Assembly: GCF_029201545.1 (NCBI RefSeq)
Contig: NZ_CP104007.1
Location: 186,001-250,000 of the forward strand
Length of the DNA stretch: 64,000 nt
From: Devosia sp. FJ2-5-3
GTDB taxonomy: Bacteria; Pseudomonadota; Alphaproteobacteria; Rhizobiales; Devosiaceae
Direction of reading: 5' to 3'
The notes beneath the pieces are model-generated. The model ran no database searches and had not been told where the DNA came from. It worked only from the letters and a program-made list of their open reading frames with translations. Below, piece after piece: positions 34,799-44,239 of this stretch; position 1 is the stretch's first letter, and every line of letters starts with the position of its first letter. Both the position numbers and the translations under genes were made by a program.

Positions 34799-37099
34799 TT
34801 AGATTGCGTTAACTACGTTTGTTATTTGCCGCGAGGGGGCGCCATTGAGGCGGAGGATCAATTCGGCAATATCGGCGGCGGGCAGGGGGCGACTAAACAG
34901 ATAGCCCTGGACCTGCTGCACGCTGGTATGGGCCAGCATGGTTTCAAATTGCGCCTGGGTCTCGACCCCCTCTGCGACGACCGTCAATTCGAGGTCCCGA
35001 CCGATCCGGGCGACGCCGGTCAGAAGCCGCAGGGCGCGTGGATTGGTGTCGATATTGGTAATGAAGGAGCGATCGATCTTGAGTTTGGCAAGCGGCAGGG
35101 CGTTGAGATAGCTCAGCGACGAATAACCGGTGCCGAAATCGTCGAGCGCAATCGATACCCCGCGATCGGCCAGATGCGTCAGCACCTTCTGGGCCAGGTC
35201 CCGTTCCTCGATGAGGGCGGTCTCGGTAACTTCGAGTTCCAGCCGGTCCGGCTCCAGCCTCGACGCGGCCAGCGCCTGTTCCACAATGCTCGGCAGGTCG
35301 AGGCCGCGGAAATCGCGGGCCGAAATATTGACCGCGACGCCGACGTCCCCGCGCCAGCCGGCGGTCTCGCGCGTCGCGCTCTTGATCATGAAAGCGGTAA
35401 TGTCGGAAATGAGGCCGATCTCTTCGGCCAGGGGGATGAAAGTTGCCGGAGCGATGGGGCCAAGCTCGGGATGGGTCCAACGCGCCAGGGCCTCGCAGCT
35501 CACGACCCGCCGGGTTTCGATATCGAACAGGGGCTGGAACGCCAGGCTCAGTTCACCGCGGGCGATGGCCGTGCGCAGATCTGTCTTGAGGCGCTGGCGA
35601 TAATGGTAGTCGATATCCATCTGCGCGTGGAACAGCTGCGCACGTCCCTTGCCCTCGCCCTTGGCGGCGTAGAGGGCGAGATCCGCCTTGGTCATCAATT
35701 CTTCCAGCGTCGTCTTGCTGGCCGGCGCAGTGGCGAGGCCAATGCTGACATCGACGTTGAGTGTCAGATCCTCAAAGAGGAAGGGCGCCACGAAGGCCTG
35801 CCGGATGGCCTCGGCTATGAGGCTGGCCGCATGGTCGGTGCCTTCATAGCCGGCCAGCACGACGAATTCGTCACCGCCAAGCCGCGCCACCAGCGCGTTT
35901 GCCGGCACGGCGCGACGCAGCCTCTGGGCCACCTGGCGCAGCAGCGTGTCGCCGACCACATGGCCAAACGTGTCGTTGACGTGCTTGAACTCGTCCACAT
36001 CGACGACCATCAGGGCACTGGCCTGACGCGCCAGGGCCCTTGCGTAGAGATCGTCGCTCGCCAGCTGGTTGAAATGGCTGCGATTGGGCAAATCGGTCAG
36101 CGTGTCGTGATGGGCCATGAAGCTGATGCGCTCCTCGGCGGCAACGCGCTCGCTGATATCCTCGAAGAGGAGAACGCAACGCTGCTTGCGGGCGCTGATC
36201 GTTACCTCGAAATAGATGCCGGGCCCCAGCGCCAGCAATACCTTGCCCGAGGATGGTCGGGTGATCATGTCCCGCAGACGGTCGATCGCGGTGCGCGGCA
36301 CCTTGCCACTGGTCGCCAGCGCTTCGAGCACGGCGGCAAAGGGGCGCCCCGTCAGGTTGAAGATGCCGAGCCGGGCAAAGGTGCGGTTGGCCTTGGAATT
36401 GGCCACGGTGATGATGCCGTTCTCGTCCAGCATGCAAAGGCCATGGGCGAGGGTGGTGATGGCGATGTCGAGCTCGGCCGCCAGCCGCGAAACCTCGATC
36501 CGGCCGTGCAGCGCCGAAATCAGGATCGCCCTGATATCGCCGGCCAGCTTGCGGAAACTGATGAGCAGGACCAGCAGCATGGCGGCAAGCATGGCGTGAT
36601 AGATATCACCCCGCAGCAGCATGGCCACCCAAAGCGGCACGCTGAGCGCGACGGTCTGGATGGTGATGAGCCGATCGAGGGCGAAATTGCGCGCCACCAT
36701 GCCGACGGTCGACGCGATCGAAAGGGTGCAGGCGGCCAGTTCGGCAAAGGGTTCCTGGACGAAGAGAATGGCGACGAGGCACCAGATGCCGTGGCTCAGC
36801 GCGACCATGGCGCCGCCCCAGAGCGCCCGGTTTTCCCAGTGTTCGGCCGCCTCGGCATCTTCGGCGCCGATGCCGGCATCCCAGAAGGCGCGCATATTGG
36901 CGAAGCGGACGATCCCCACGATCAGGATGATGGCGGCAACCGCGAACAGGACCGGGGCATTGGCCTTGATCCCGGACATGGCCGCCACCCCCGCGCTGGC
37001 GCAGGCTCCGGCGAGCAGCGCCCGCCGGTCGCCATAGACCGAGCGGATAAGGGACACGTAGTCCAAGGCGGGCATGGTCTTGCGGGCTGAGATCAGCAC
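34799..37099 (-). CDS. Membrane-bound GGDEF-EAL cyclic-di-GMP enzyme
   Basis: A 766-residue inner-membrane protein. N-terminal part about 25-205 has five to six hydrophobic helices (MASE-type sensor). Then a PAS-like segment about 225-330 (MLDENGIITVANSKANRTF), a GGDEF domain with RLGGDEF near 405 (intact diguanylate cyclase motif), and an EAL domain from about 515 with EALARW near 534 and LDDFGTGYSSLSYLNALPL, so phosphodiesterase activity is also possible. The net activity cannot be told. Start: GTG at 37099 with GGGGGA 6 nt upstream; the frame continues open to 37414 but would overlap phhB. The ATG at 37075 is the alternative. Confidence 0.92.
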   Translation of the reverse strand: MLISARKTMPALDYVSLIRSVYGDRRALLAGACASAGVAAMSGIKANAPVLFAVAAIILIVGIVRFANMRAFWDAGIGAEDAEAAEHWENRALWGGAMVALSHGIWCLVAILFVQEPFAELAACTLSIASTVGMVARNFALDRLITIQTVALSVPLWVAMLLRGDIYHAMLAAMLLVLLISFRKLAGDIRAILISALHGRIEVSRLAAELDIAITTLAHGLCMLDENGIITVANSKANRTFARLGIFNLTGRPFAAVLEALATSGKVPRTAIDRLRDMITRPSSGKVLLALGPGIYFEVTISARKQRCVLLFEDISERVAAEERISFMAHHDTLTDLPNRSHFNQLASDDLYARALARQASALMVVDVDEFKHVNDTFGHVVGDTLLRQVAQRLRRAVPANALVARLGGDEFVVLAGYEGTDHAASLIAEAIRQAFVAPFLFEDLTLNVDVSIGLATAPASKTTLEELMTKADLALYAAKGEGKGRAQLFHAQMDIDYHYRQRLKTDLRTAIARGELSLAFQPLFDIETRRVVSCEALARWTHPELGPIAPATFIPLAEEIGLISDITAFMIKSATRETAGWRGDVGVAVNISARDFRGLDLPSIVEQALAASRLEPDRLELEVTETALIEERDLAQKVLTHLADRGVSIALDDFGTGYSSLSYLNALPLAKLKIDRSFITNIDTNPRALRLLTGVARIGRDLELTVVAEGVETQAQFETMLAHTSVQQVQGYLFSRPLPAADIAELILRLNGAPSRQITNVVNAI

Positions 37100-37280
37100 G
37101 GTATTCCCCCGGTTACCGCTGCATTGCGCGCGAGAGGCCTTAACAGGGCCTTGCCAGAATAGCTTGCGGGCCGAGATTGCTGCGGAAATTCCGGGGAAGG
37201 ATGAATGAAGCGTTAAGGTGGCGGCGGTGGATCGATTTGCCGCGGTCCGAATTGAGCCTGATGAACAGGAGAGTGGAAAA

Positions 37281-37568
37281 ATGGTCGAAAAACTCGATGC
37301 CGGCGCACTCGAAGCGGGTCTGGCAAAGCTGGGTGAGTGGCAACACCATCGCGACGACAAAACCTTGGTGCGGGAATTTTCCTTCAAGGATTTTTCCCAG
37401 GCCTTTGCCTTCATGACGAGGGTGGCGCTTCTTGCCGAGAAGGCGGATCACCATCCGGACTGGTCCAATAGCTACAACAAGGTGCGCATTGCCCTCTCCA
37501 CCCATGATGCGGGCGGGGTGAGCCAGAAGGATCTCGATCTCGCCCAGGCCATCGACACGCTTTTGTAG
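37281..37568 (+). CDS. phhB: Pterin-4a-carbinolamine dehydratase
   Basis: Small dehydratase (95 residues) that recycles tetrahydrobiopterin-type cofactors after aromatic amino acid hydroxylation. The catalytic signature HHPDW at 57-61 and THDAGGVS near 74-81 are present, with the FAFMTRVALLAEK helix between. Start at the ATG at 37281 with GGAG about 9 nt upstream. No phenylalanine hydroxylase gene is in the window. It converges with dnaE2 with a single base between the stops. Confidence 0.94.
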   Translation: MVEKLDAGALEAGLAKLGEWQHHRDDKTLVREFSFKDFSQAFAFMTRVALLAEKADHHPDWSNSYNKVRIALSTHDAGGVSQKDLDLAQAIDTLL

Positions 37569-37569
37569 C

Positions 37570-40500
37570 TCAATGGAAATTGCGGCCGCTGGGCATGGCC
37601 GCATAGGCCCGGCGGCGCGCCATTTCCTGGTCCCGCAGGGCCTGGCGGTCGCGGCTCTGGCTGCCGGGCGGGCCCGATTTGCCCTCGTCGGCGCGGGCAA
37701 TGATCTTGTCGCCAAAATCCTTGCCATGGGAGAGATCGAGCAATTGCGGGGTGAGATCGACCATGTTATCAGCGATCACATGGATCACCAGCCCCTCGCG
37801 CTGCACCTGGCCTGAAATGGCCAGCATGCGCGCCGAGAGCAGGGTTTTGCGCATCTGGTCGTTTTCGAACAGTTTTGGCCAGACCACGATATTGGCCACC
37901 CCGGTTTCATCCTCGAGCGTCACGAAGATCACCCCGCTCGCCGTGCCCGGCCGTTGCCGTACCAGCACCAGTCCCGCCACTTCCACCCTGTGGCCGGGTG
38001 TCACTGTCATCAGGTTCGCCGATCGGGTCGTGCCACGCTCGTCGAGCAGTGGCCGCAAAAACTGCACCGGGTGCCCCTTGAGCGAGAGCGAGAGCGTGGC
38101 GTAGTCGTGGATCACTTCTTCGCCCGGCGCCATCAGCGGCAGGCCGGCCGGCTCCTCACTGGGGCTGGCCTCGGCGGGCAGGGCGGCAAACAGCGGCAGG
38201 GTGTCGGCGCCATGGGTTCCCACGAGACCCTTCACCGCCCAGAGGGCTTCGCGCCGGTTGAGCCCGAAGGATGAAAAGGCATCAGCCTGGGCCAGTTTTT
38301 CGAGGCTGGAAACAGGAATGCGGGTGCGGATCCAGAGGTCGCGCACCGAGCTGTAGGGGCCATTGAGCCGCTCGCCGACGAGGCGCTCGATATCTTTCTT
38401 GGCCAGCCCCTCCACCTGCCGCAGCCCGAGCCGCATGGCCTTTGCGGTCCAGACATGGGGCGCCATTTCCCGGTGGCGCGGCCAGACCCGATCGGGGGCA
38501 GAGCCGATATCGGGTTCGAGCGTGCTGTCATAATCGGAGACGTTGATATCGGGCGGCCGCACCGTCACGCCATGTTCGACGGCGTCGCGCACCAATTGGC
38601 TGGGCGCATAAAAGCCCATGGGCTGGGAATTGAGCAGGGCGCAGGCGAAGACATCGGGATAATGGCATTTGAGCCAGCACGAGGCGTAGACCAAAAGCGC
38701 AAAGCTGGCCGCATGGCTTTCGGGAAAACCATATTCGGCAAAGCCCTGAATCTGGGCAAAGCTCTGCTTGGCAAATTCGGGCGTATAGCCATTGCCGATC
38801 ATGCCGCCGATGAAATCGTCGTGGAACTGGGCGAGTTTTCCGGTGCGCTGCCAGGCCGCCATGGCGCGGCGCAGCTGGTCGGCCTTGCCCGGTGAAAAGC
38901 CGGCCCCGACAATGGCGATCTGCATCGCCTGCTCCTGAAACAGCGGAATGCCCAGCGTGCGGTGGAGCACCGCCCGCAAGGCTTCGCTGGGATAGTCCAC
39001 CCTCTCCAGACCCTGCCGCCGCCGCAGATAGGGATGGACCATATTGCCCTGGATCGGCCCTGGCCGGACGATCGCCACCTCGATGACGAGGTCGTAGAAT
39101 TCCTTGGGTTTGAGGCGCGGCAGCATGGACATCTGCGCCCTGCTCTCGATCTGGAACACCCCGATCGTGTCGGCGCGGTGGGTCATTTCATAGACCGGCT
39201 TGGCCCCTTCGGGGTCGGCAAACTCCTCGTTCTGCAGCTCGCTCAGCGTGACCTGATGGTCGTAGTGCTCATCCATCAATTCGAAGGCGCGCCGCAGGCA
39301 GCTCAGCATGCCGAGCGCCAGGATATCGACCTTGAGGATTTTCAGCGCGTCGATGTCGTCCTTGTTCCATTCGATGATGGTGCGGCTGTCCATGGCCGAT
39401 TTGCTGATCGGCACGAGGCTTTCCAGCGAATCGCGGGTGATGACGAAGCCGCCCACATGCTGGGAGAGGTGCCGGGGAAAGCCGCGCAGGACTTTTACCA
39501 CCTCGAACATCTGGGCGAGGATGGGGTCATCGGGGTTGAGGCCGATATTGGCGACGCTGCGCAGGTCAACGCCCGCGCCCCAGCCCCAATGGAGTTGGTT
39601 GAAAGCGCCGATCACATCGTCGGAAACGCCAAACACCTTGCCGGTCTCGCGAATGGCGCTTTTCGAACGATAGGAGATGACATTGGCGGTCAGCCCGGTG
39701 CGGCGGCCGCCATATTTGTTGTAGACATATTGCATCACTTCCTCGCGCCGCTCATGCTCGAAATCGACGTCGATATCGGGCGGTTCGTCGCGCTCGGTGG
39801 AGATGAAGCGGCCAAAGACGAGATTGGCTTTTCGCGGGTCGACCTCGGTGATCTCGAGGCAATAGCAGACCGTCGAATTGGCCGCCGAGCCGCGCCCCTG
39901 GCACAGAATGTTTTTTTCGTGACGGGCAAACTGGACGATGTCGTGCACGGTCAGGAAATAGGCGGCATAGCCCTTGTAGCCGATCAGGCTCAGCTCGGAC
40001 CAGATCGAGCGTTTTATCGCGTCGGTCAGCCCGTCGCGAAAGCGTTTTGCCGCGCCCGCCCAGGTCAGGCGTTCGAGCGTTTCCTGCGCCGTCTCGCCAT
40101 CGCCCACGGTTTCTTCGGGGTAATTATATTCGAGCTGGCTGAGGCAGAAGCTGATCCGGCCCATGAAGATCATCGTCTGGGCAATGGCATCGGCATGCTC
40201 GGCAAAAAGCCGGTTCATTTCCCGCGCCGTCTTCAGATGCCGTTCGGCATTGGCAGAGAGCAGAAAACCGGCTTCGTCGAGGGTGACATGCTCGCGGATG
40301 GAGGTCACCACATCGAGCACCATGCGCCGGTCGGGCTCGTGATAGGCCACGTCATTGCTGGCGATCATGGCCGCGCCATGCCGGCGCGCCAGAATGTCGA
40401 TGCGATTGAGCCGGGCGCGATCCCCCCCGTCGAATTTTGCCGTTCCAGCCACCCAGACCCGGCCCGGTGCAGCTTGGGAAAGGCGCGAGAGCGTCGCTTC

Positions 40501-41022
40501 GGTGTGGCCCCAATCCCCCTCATCGGGCACAAGGATGAAAAGCTGCCCCTGGCCGAAATTTTCCGTGGGCCCGTGTTCGATGTCCGACACGGGGTCGTTG
40601 CGTCCAAACAAATCTTCAAAGCGCAGATCGGGATTGCCTTTTTCGCCGCGCTTATTGCCGAGCGTAAGAAGCTTGCAGAGCCGCCCATAGGCCGTGCGGT
40701 CCGTGGGATAGGCGATGATGTCGGGCGTGCCGTCGGAAAACACCAGCCGCACGCCGACCAGATAGCGAAAGGACGGAAAATTCTCCCTGTTGTCCCTCGC
40801 GGTCACATAGGCGCGCACCACGCCGGCAAAGCTGTTGCGGTCGCAAAGGCCGAGCCCGGACAATCCCATCTGCATGGCCGCCGCCACCAGTTCTTCCGGG
40901 TGCGAGCCACTGCGCAGGAAGGAAAAATTGCTGGTGGTGATCAGCTCGGCATGGGGGGTCGGTGGGCTTTTTTGCGCCGGCCGGCTCGGCCGCTGCCCGA
41001 CAAGGGGAACAATCTGGCTCAT
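37570..41022 (-). CDS. dnaE2: Error-prone DNA polymerase DnaE2 (ImuC)
   Basis: C-family translesion polymerase of the SOS mutagenesis cassette. The 1150-residue protein has the PHP domain (about 20-300; HAELITTSNFSFLRSGSHPEE), the polymerase core with DEPPDIDVDFEHERR near 410-424 carrying catalytic aspartates, the SRAQMSMLPRLKP and RRRQGLERVDYPSE blocks, an HhH region, and a C-terminal OB fold (HRVEVAGLVLVRQRPGTASG). The start overlaps imuB by 4 nt (ATGA). Last gene of imuA-imuB-dnaE2, under the LexA box at 43410. Confidence 0.95.
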   Translation of the reverse strand: MSQIVPLVGQRPSRPAQKSPPTPHAELITTSNFSFLRSGSHPEELVAAAMQMGLSGLGLCDRNSFAGVVRAYVTARDNRENFPSFRYLVGVRLVFSDGTPDIIAYPTDRTAYGRLCKLLTLGNKRGEKGNPDLRFEDLFGRNDPVSDIEHGPTENFGQGQLFILVPDEGDWGHTEATLSRLSQAAPGRVWVAGTAKFDGGDRARLNRIDILARRHGAAMIASNDVAYHEPDRRMVLDVVTSIREHVTLDEAGFLLSANAERHLKTAREMNRLFAEHADAIAQTMIFMGRISFCLSQLEYNYPEETVGDGETAQETLERLTWAGAAKRFRDGLTDAIKRSIWSELSLIGYKGYAAYFLTVHDIVQFARHEKNILCQGRGSAANSTVCYCLEITEVDPRKANLVFGRFISTERDEPPDIDVDFEHERREEVMQYVYNKYGGRRTGLTANVISYRSKSAIRETGKVFGVSDDVIGAFNQLHWGWGAGVDLRSVANIGLNPDDPILAQMFEVVKVLRGFPRHLSQHVGGFVITRDSLESLVPISKSAMDSRTIIEWNKDDIDALKILKVDILALGMLSCLRRAFELMDEHYDHQVTLSELQNEEFADPEGAKPVYEMTHRADTIGVFQIESRAQMSMLPRLKPKEFYDLVIEVAIVRPGPIQGNMVHPYLRRRQGLERVDYPSEALRAVLHRTLGIPLFQEQAMQIAIVGAGFSPGKADQLRRAMAAWQRTGKLAQFHDDFIGGMIGNGYTPEFAKQSFAQIQGFAEYGFPESHAASFALLVYASCWLKCHYPDVFACALLNSQPMGFYAPSQLVRDAVEHGVTVRPPDINVSDYDSTLEPDIGSAPDRVWPRHREMAPHVWTAKAMRLGLRQVEGLAKKDIERLVGERLNGPYSSVRDLWIRTRIPVSSLEKLAQADAFSSFGLNRREALWAVKGLVGTHGADTLPLFAALPAEASPSEEPAGLPLMAPGEEVIHDYATLSLSLKGHPVQFLRPLLDERGTTRSANLMTVTPGHRVEVAGLVLVRQRPGTASGVIFVTLEDETGVANIVVWPKLFENDQMRKTLLSARMLAISGQVQREGLVIHVIADNMVDLTPQLLDLSHGKDFGDKIIARADEGKSGPPGSQSRDRQALRDQEMARRRAYAAMPSGRNFH

Positions 41023-42698
41023 GAAAAGAACCCGTGCAGATACCAGATCGGCGGGGTCGGCCCGCCATAAAAGCCGAGGCGGAACACCCAGAAGCGGCGG
41101 CCTTCCTCATCCTCGACCACGTAATAGTCCCGCGTTCTGGCCTCAGGATCGAAGAGGTCGAGCTCGGGCACATAGGGTGGTGGCCGTGGGGCCTCGCCGG
41201 GTTCGGCCGGTTTTGGTTTTGGCGGTTCGACCAGTTTGAGGCGTTCGCCGCTGCGCCACCATTCGGCGCCCAGCCGTTCGGGCCCGGCGCCCTTGACCAG
41301 CCGATAGCTGTCGCGCCGCCAGATCATCGAGGCGGGCAGGCCATCGGGCACTTCGGCATTGATGGCCACCGGCTCGGGCGCGGGCAAGAGGCGCAGGGGT
41401 CTTTGCCGTTTGGGCAGGCCGGGCGGCAATTGGCTTTGCGCCGGAATCGCCATGGCCGGCACGAGCCGCACTGCGCGTTCGGGAATATGGCTCGCCATCA
41501 TCTGGTTGCGCAGCACCGCCTCCACACCCAGCCGGCTGCCGATGCGGTCGAGGAGACGGCTCACATCCTCCTCACCACTGGCCTTGGCAAAAACCCCCAT
41601 CTGCACCGCATCCATGCGGTCGATGGAGCCGGCGGCCAGCCGCACCATGTCGATGCCGAAACCGGCATCATATTCGGCTTCGAGCCTTTGGGCGCGGTTG
41701 CGGAAGAGATCGGTGATGTGGCTGGGGTCGCGCGTCAGCCTTGCGGCATTGAGCGAGAGGGTCATCACCTTGTGGTCGACCCGGTAGAGAAAGAGGTGAA
41801 AGCTCTGGGCCCCCAGATTGTCCTTTTCGAGCGTACAGCCCAATTGCACGGCCAGATCATGGGTGGTGGCCAGCACGTCGTCCATCAGCGCGATCGGGTC
41901 GGCAAAGCGGCGCTCGACATTATAGTCGGCCTGGGGCAGGCGCGGCGTCATCCGCTCCTCGATCTCTCCATAGGCCTGGTCGAGCCGGAGCAGCAGGCTT
42001 TGCCCGAACCGGGCCTGCAGCGATTTCCGCGGTTTTTCGCGCAGGCTTCCAATGGTGGTGAGCCCCATCTGGGCGAGGGTGGAAATCTGCTGCGCTGTCA
42101 GCCGCAACGCCCCGATCGGCATTGTGTCGAGTAGCGGCACCAGATTATCGTTCGCCACGATCTGGCTGCGGGCGAAATGGCTCACCGCCCAGGCCGCGCC
42201 GATGGTGGGGGCTATAGCACCGGCCACGGTATAATCGAGCGCGCGCAGGCGGCTGAGCAGGGTGCGCAGCATCTTTGCCTCCCCACCGAAGAGATGATCC
42301 ACCCCGGTAATGTCGAGCACGAGATCGCCATAGGGGCTGATATCGGTCATTACCGAAACCATGGGGCTGGCATTGGAGTGCCAGTCGGCAAAATCCTCGA
42401 AGGCGGCGGCCAGCAGGGGGCGGTCGAGCTCCTCGACGGTGAGGGTCGGCAGGATGGCGCGGGCGTCGGCCAAGTTCTGTCCGATCCGCAGGCCCTCGCG
42501 CATGGCGTCGCTGTCGAGTGCGCCGAGGCGCAACCCGCCCTTGATGCGCTCGAACAGCGCCATGGGGCCCTTGAGGGCGGGATTACGCCGTTTGAGATAA
42601 TCCGTCGGCCAGTGCGGCAGGTAGAGCGCCAGGAAACGCCGGTTCCGGCGCAAATCGAGGCGCGCCATGGGGCCCGGCAGGAAGGGTTGCAAAGCCAT
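41019..42698 (-). CDS. imuB: Y-family polymerase homologue ImuB (mutagenesis hub)
   Basis: Catalytically dead Y-family polymerase relative that bridges DnaE2 and the beta clamp. The 559-residue protein begins its fold with RRFLALYLPHWPTDYLKRR, where active Y-family enzymes have a metal-binding aspartate; that residue is missing, as is typical of ImuB. It keeps DLVLDITGVDHLFGG, a helix-hairpin-helix region (about 200-235) and a long C-terminal tail ending GGPTPPIWYLHGFFS. Start at 42698, inside imuA by 116 nt; 42668 (MARLDL) is the alternative. Co-transcribed with imuA and dnaE2. Confidence 0.92.
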   Translation of the reverse strand: MALQPFLPGPMARLDLRRNRRFLALYLPHWPTDYLKRRNPALKGPMALFERIKGGLRLGALDSDAMREGLRIGQNLADARAILPTLTVEELDRPLLAAAFEDFADWHSNASPMVSVMTDISPYGDLVLDITGVDHLFGGEAKMLRTLLSRLRALDYTVAGAIAPTIGAAWAVSHFARSQIVANDNLVPLLDTMPIGALRLTAQQISTLAQMGLTTIGSLREKPRKSLQARFGQSLLLRLDQAYGEIEERMTPRLPQADYNVERRFADPIALMDDVLATTHDLAVQLGCTLEKDNLGAQSFHLFLYRVDHKVMTLSLNAARLTRDPSHITDLFRNRAQRLEAEYDAGFGIDMVRLAAGSIDRMDAVQMGVFAKASGEEDVSRLLDRIGSRLGVEAVLRNQMMASHIPERAVRLVPAMAIPAQSQLPPGLPKRQRPLRLLPAPEPVAINAEVPDGLPASMIWRRDSYRLVKGAGPERLGAEWWRSGERLKLVEPPKPKPAEPGEAPRPPPYVPELDLFDPEARTRDYYVVEDEEGRRFWVFRLGFYGGPTPPIWYLHGFFS

Positions 42699-43392
42699 TT
42701 TTCGTCCACTCCAGGAACCAGGCGCCGGGGCGCTTCATCGTCGTGCCGCGCTCGAGCGCCAGCCGCCAGCGGGCGGCCCCGGGCGCGCCGGGGTCAAAAT
42801 CCTGCCGGGCCGAGCGCAGCGGAGTGAGGTGCCAGCGCAGATGGGCGGCGCTGGCTTCGCGGGCGGTGCCATAGCGCAAAAGGAAAAGCGAAGTGCCATT
42901 CTCGGCGGCCCGCATGGCGAGGCGCCGGCTGGCGGTGAAATCGAGCAGTTTGGGGGCCCCGCCAATATCGGCAACAATCCCCGCCACGGCCCGGCAGCTC
43001 AGCGCCTCCTCGGCCACCCAGAGCAGTTCGGCCATGGTGCGGGGGCGCACCATGATGAGGCAGGCCGGATCAAAATCCTCCGCGACGAGGCCCGGCCCAT
43101 AGGGCAGGCCGAAGAACTGGCTGTCGGAAAAAAGCTGCAGGTAGACGATGACCGGGCGGCGGGGCGTGAGCAGGGTCTTGGACTGGCTGAGGGCAAAGCC
43201 GAAACTGGCGCCGCCATTGCGGGCCGAATCGGTGAACACCTCCTGGAACAGGCCCGGCGCGAGGCTCGGAAAGCTGTCCCGTTCCGCCGTGACCACGCTC
43301 TGGCGCGCCTCGGCCAGGGCCGGCTTTCGCTCGATATCGGCAATGATGTCGCGCAGCGCGGAGAGGCGCTGTTGGCGATCGGGGGCCTGCAT
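42583..43392 (-). CDS. imuA: ImuA, SOS mutagenesis accessory protein
   Basis: RecA/SulA-like accessory protein of the ImuABC mutasome, 269 residues. The N-terminal part has LSALRDIIADIERKPAL; the middle shows strands such as RPVIVYLQLFSDSQFFG and AVAGIVADIGGAPKLLDFTASRRLAMRAAENGTSLFLLRYG that fit a RecA-like core without a proper Walker A. The tail overlaps imuB by 116 nt in another frame, a large overlap. First gene of the cassette, starting 17 nt after a LexA box. Confidence 0.88.
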   Translation of the reverse strand: MQAPDRQQRLSALRDIIADIERKPALAEARQSVVTAERDSFPSLAPGLFQEVFTDSARNGGASFGFALSQSKTLLTPRRPVIVYLQLFSDSQFFGLPYGPGLVAEDFDPACLIMVRPRTMAELLWVAEEALSCRAVAGIVADIGGAPKLLDFTASRRLAMRAAENGTSLFLLRYGTAREASAAHLRWHLTPLRSARQDFDPGAPGAARWRLALERGTTMKRPGAWFLEWTKNGFATLPAGPHGAPRFAPEPAFPGALPAALADGLSQTA

Positions 43393-43409
43393 GATGGGAC
43401 CGTCTACAT

Positions 43410-43424
43410 GAACAAAACAGGAAC
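43410..43424 (-). promoter_or_regulatory. LexA (SOS) box upstream of imuA
   Basis: GAAC-AAAACAG-GAAC on the plus strand, i.e. GTTC-N7-GTTC toward imuA: an exact match to the alphaproteobacterial LexA direct repeat. It lies 17 bp upstream of the imuA start, where LexA would block the promoter or early elongation. Confidence 0.85.
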
Positions 43425-43630
43425 ATGTTGACTCCTAATCCGGCGAGAGTCGAGTCCCTTTCGGCTTGTTCACAGTGTGACCGAGACGCATCAATGCCGG
43501 TCAAGACCGCGTGACAGCGATCGCTGGCCATTGAGCTCAGCGGCGCAATGACTAAATATTTGAAGGCCTGCCACCGGCGCGCATCACATTGATCGTTTTC
43601 CTCTTTCACCCCGATTAAAGGCTGCCAGCC

Positions 43631-44083
43631 ATGTTCGAGGCCCTCACCCGTTTGTTCGCCAAGCCCGAGCAACCGGCAGACCGGAACGACCCAAAACTCT
43701 CCGTGGCCGCCCTTCTGGTGCACCTTGCCGCCGTTGACGGCTCGATGAAGGAAGAGGAAACCCGCACCATTCGCGGGGCCCTGATGGATCATTACGATCT
43801 CGACGAGGCGGCGGTCGACAAGCTGATCAAGCAGGCTGCCGAGCGGGATGCGGAGGCTGTTGATTTCTACCGCTTCACCTCGGGCATTACCCAATTGCCG
43901 ATGGAAGACCGGATCGAGATCATCCGCATGATGTGGAGCGTGGTCTTTGCCGACCGCAATAATCACGAGCTCGAGGACAATATGGTCTGGCGCATTGCCG
44001 AGCTCATCGGCGTATCAAGCCGCGACCGCACCATTTTGCGCAATCAGGTGCGCGGCCAGGCCAACGAAGCCGAGGATCAATAA
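43631..44083 (+). CDS. TerB-family protein
   Basis: A 150-residue all-helical protein of the TerB/DjlA-like family. Conserved features: KLSVAALLVHLAAVDGSMKEEETRTIR near 22-48 with the acidic DGSMKEEE metal-binding-like loop, and the second half VVFADRNNHELEDNMVWRIAELIGVSSRD with the repeated D-x-x-x-H-E-x-E pattern near 111-118. TerB proteins are linked to tellurite resistance and surface stress but stand-alone members have no defined role. Its last codons and stop lie in a diverged copy of the 42-bp tandem repeat of the facing gene. Confidence 0.88.
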   Translation: MFEALTRLFAKPEQPADRNDPKLSVAALLVHLAAVDGSMKEEETRTIRGALMDHYDLDEAAVDKLIKQAAERDAEAVDFYRFTSGITQLPMEDRIEIIRMMWSVVFADRNNHELEDNMVWRIAELIGVSSRDRTILRNQVRGQANEAEDQ

Positions 44084-44239
44084 GCGCCAAAGGCGCCGAT
44101 GATTTCGAGCCCGTCGGATCAGTAGGCGGCGAAGGCGCCGATGATCTCGACCTCGTCGGATCAGTAGGCGGCGAAGGCGCCGATGATCTCGACCTCGTCG
44201 GATCAGTAGGCGGCGAAGGCGCCGATGATCTCGACCTCA
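44072..44239. repeat. 42-bp tandem repeat, three near-identical copies plus one diverged
   Basis: Copies at 44114-44155, 44156-44197 and 44198-44239 are identical except for the last base of the third; 44072-44113 is a diverged fourth copy. The unit is 14 codons long in the frame of the minus-strand gene and contains that gene's last twelve codons plus its TGA stop. The array therefore holds four successive in-frame stop codons, each followed by the same reading SDEVEIIGAFAAY (SDGLEIIGAFGAY in the diverged copy). Confidence 0.95.

Noticed and set aside
38962..41070. A 702-codon plus-strand frame opposite dnaE2, and similar long frames at 34739-37090 and 55436-57424
   Set aside because: Antisense shadows of dnaE2 and of the two GGDEF-EAL genes; the real strands carry clear catalytic motifs.
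44072..44239. CRISPR array
   Set aside because: The units are directly adjacent with no spacers and each is in the reading frame of a gene end; no cas genes are present.
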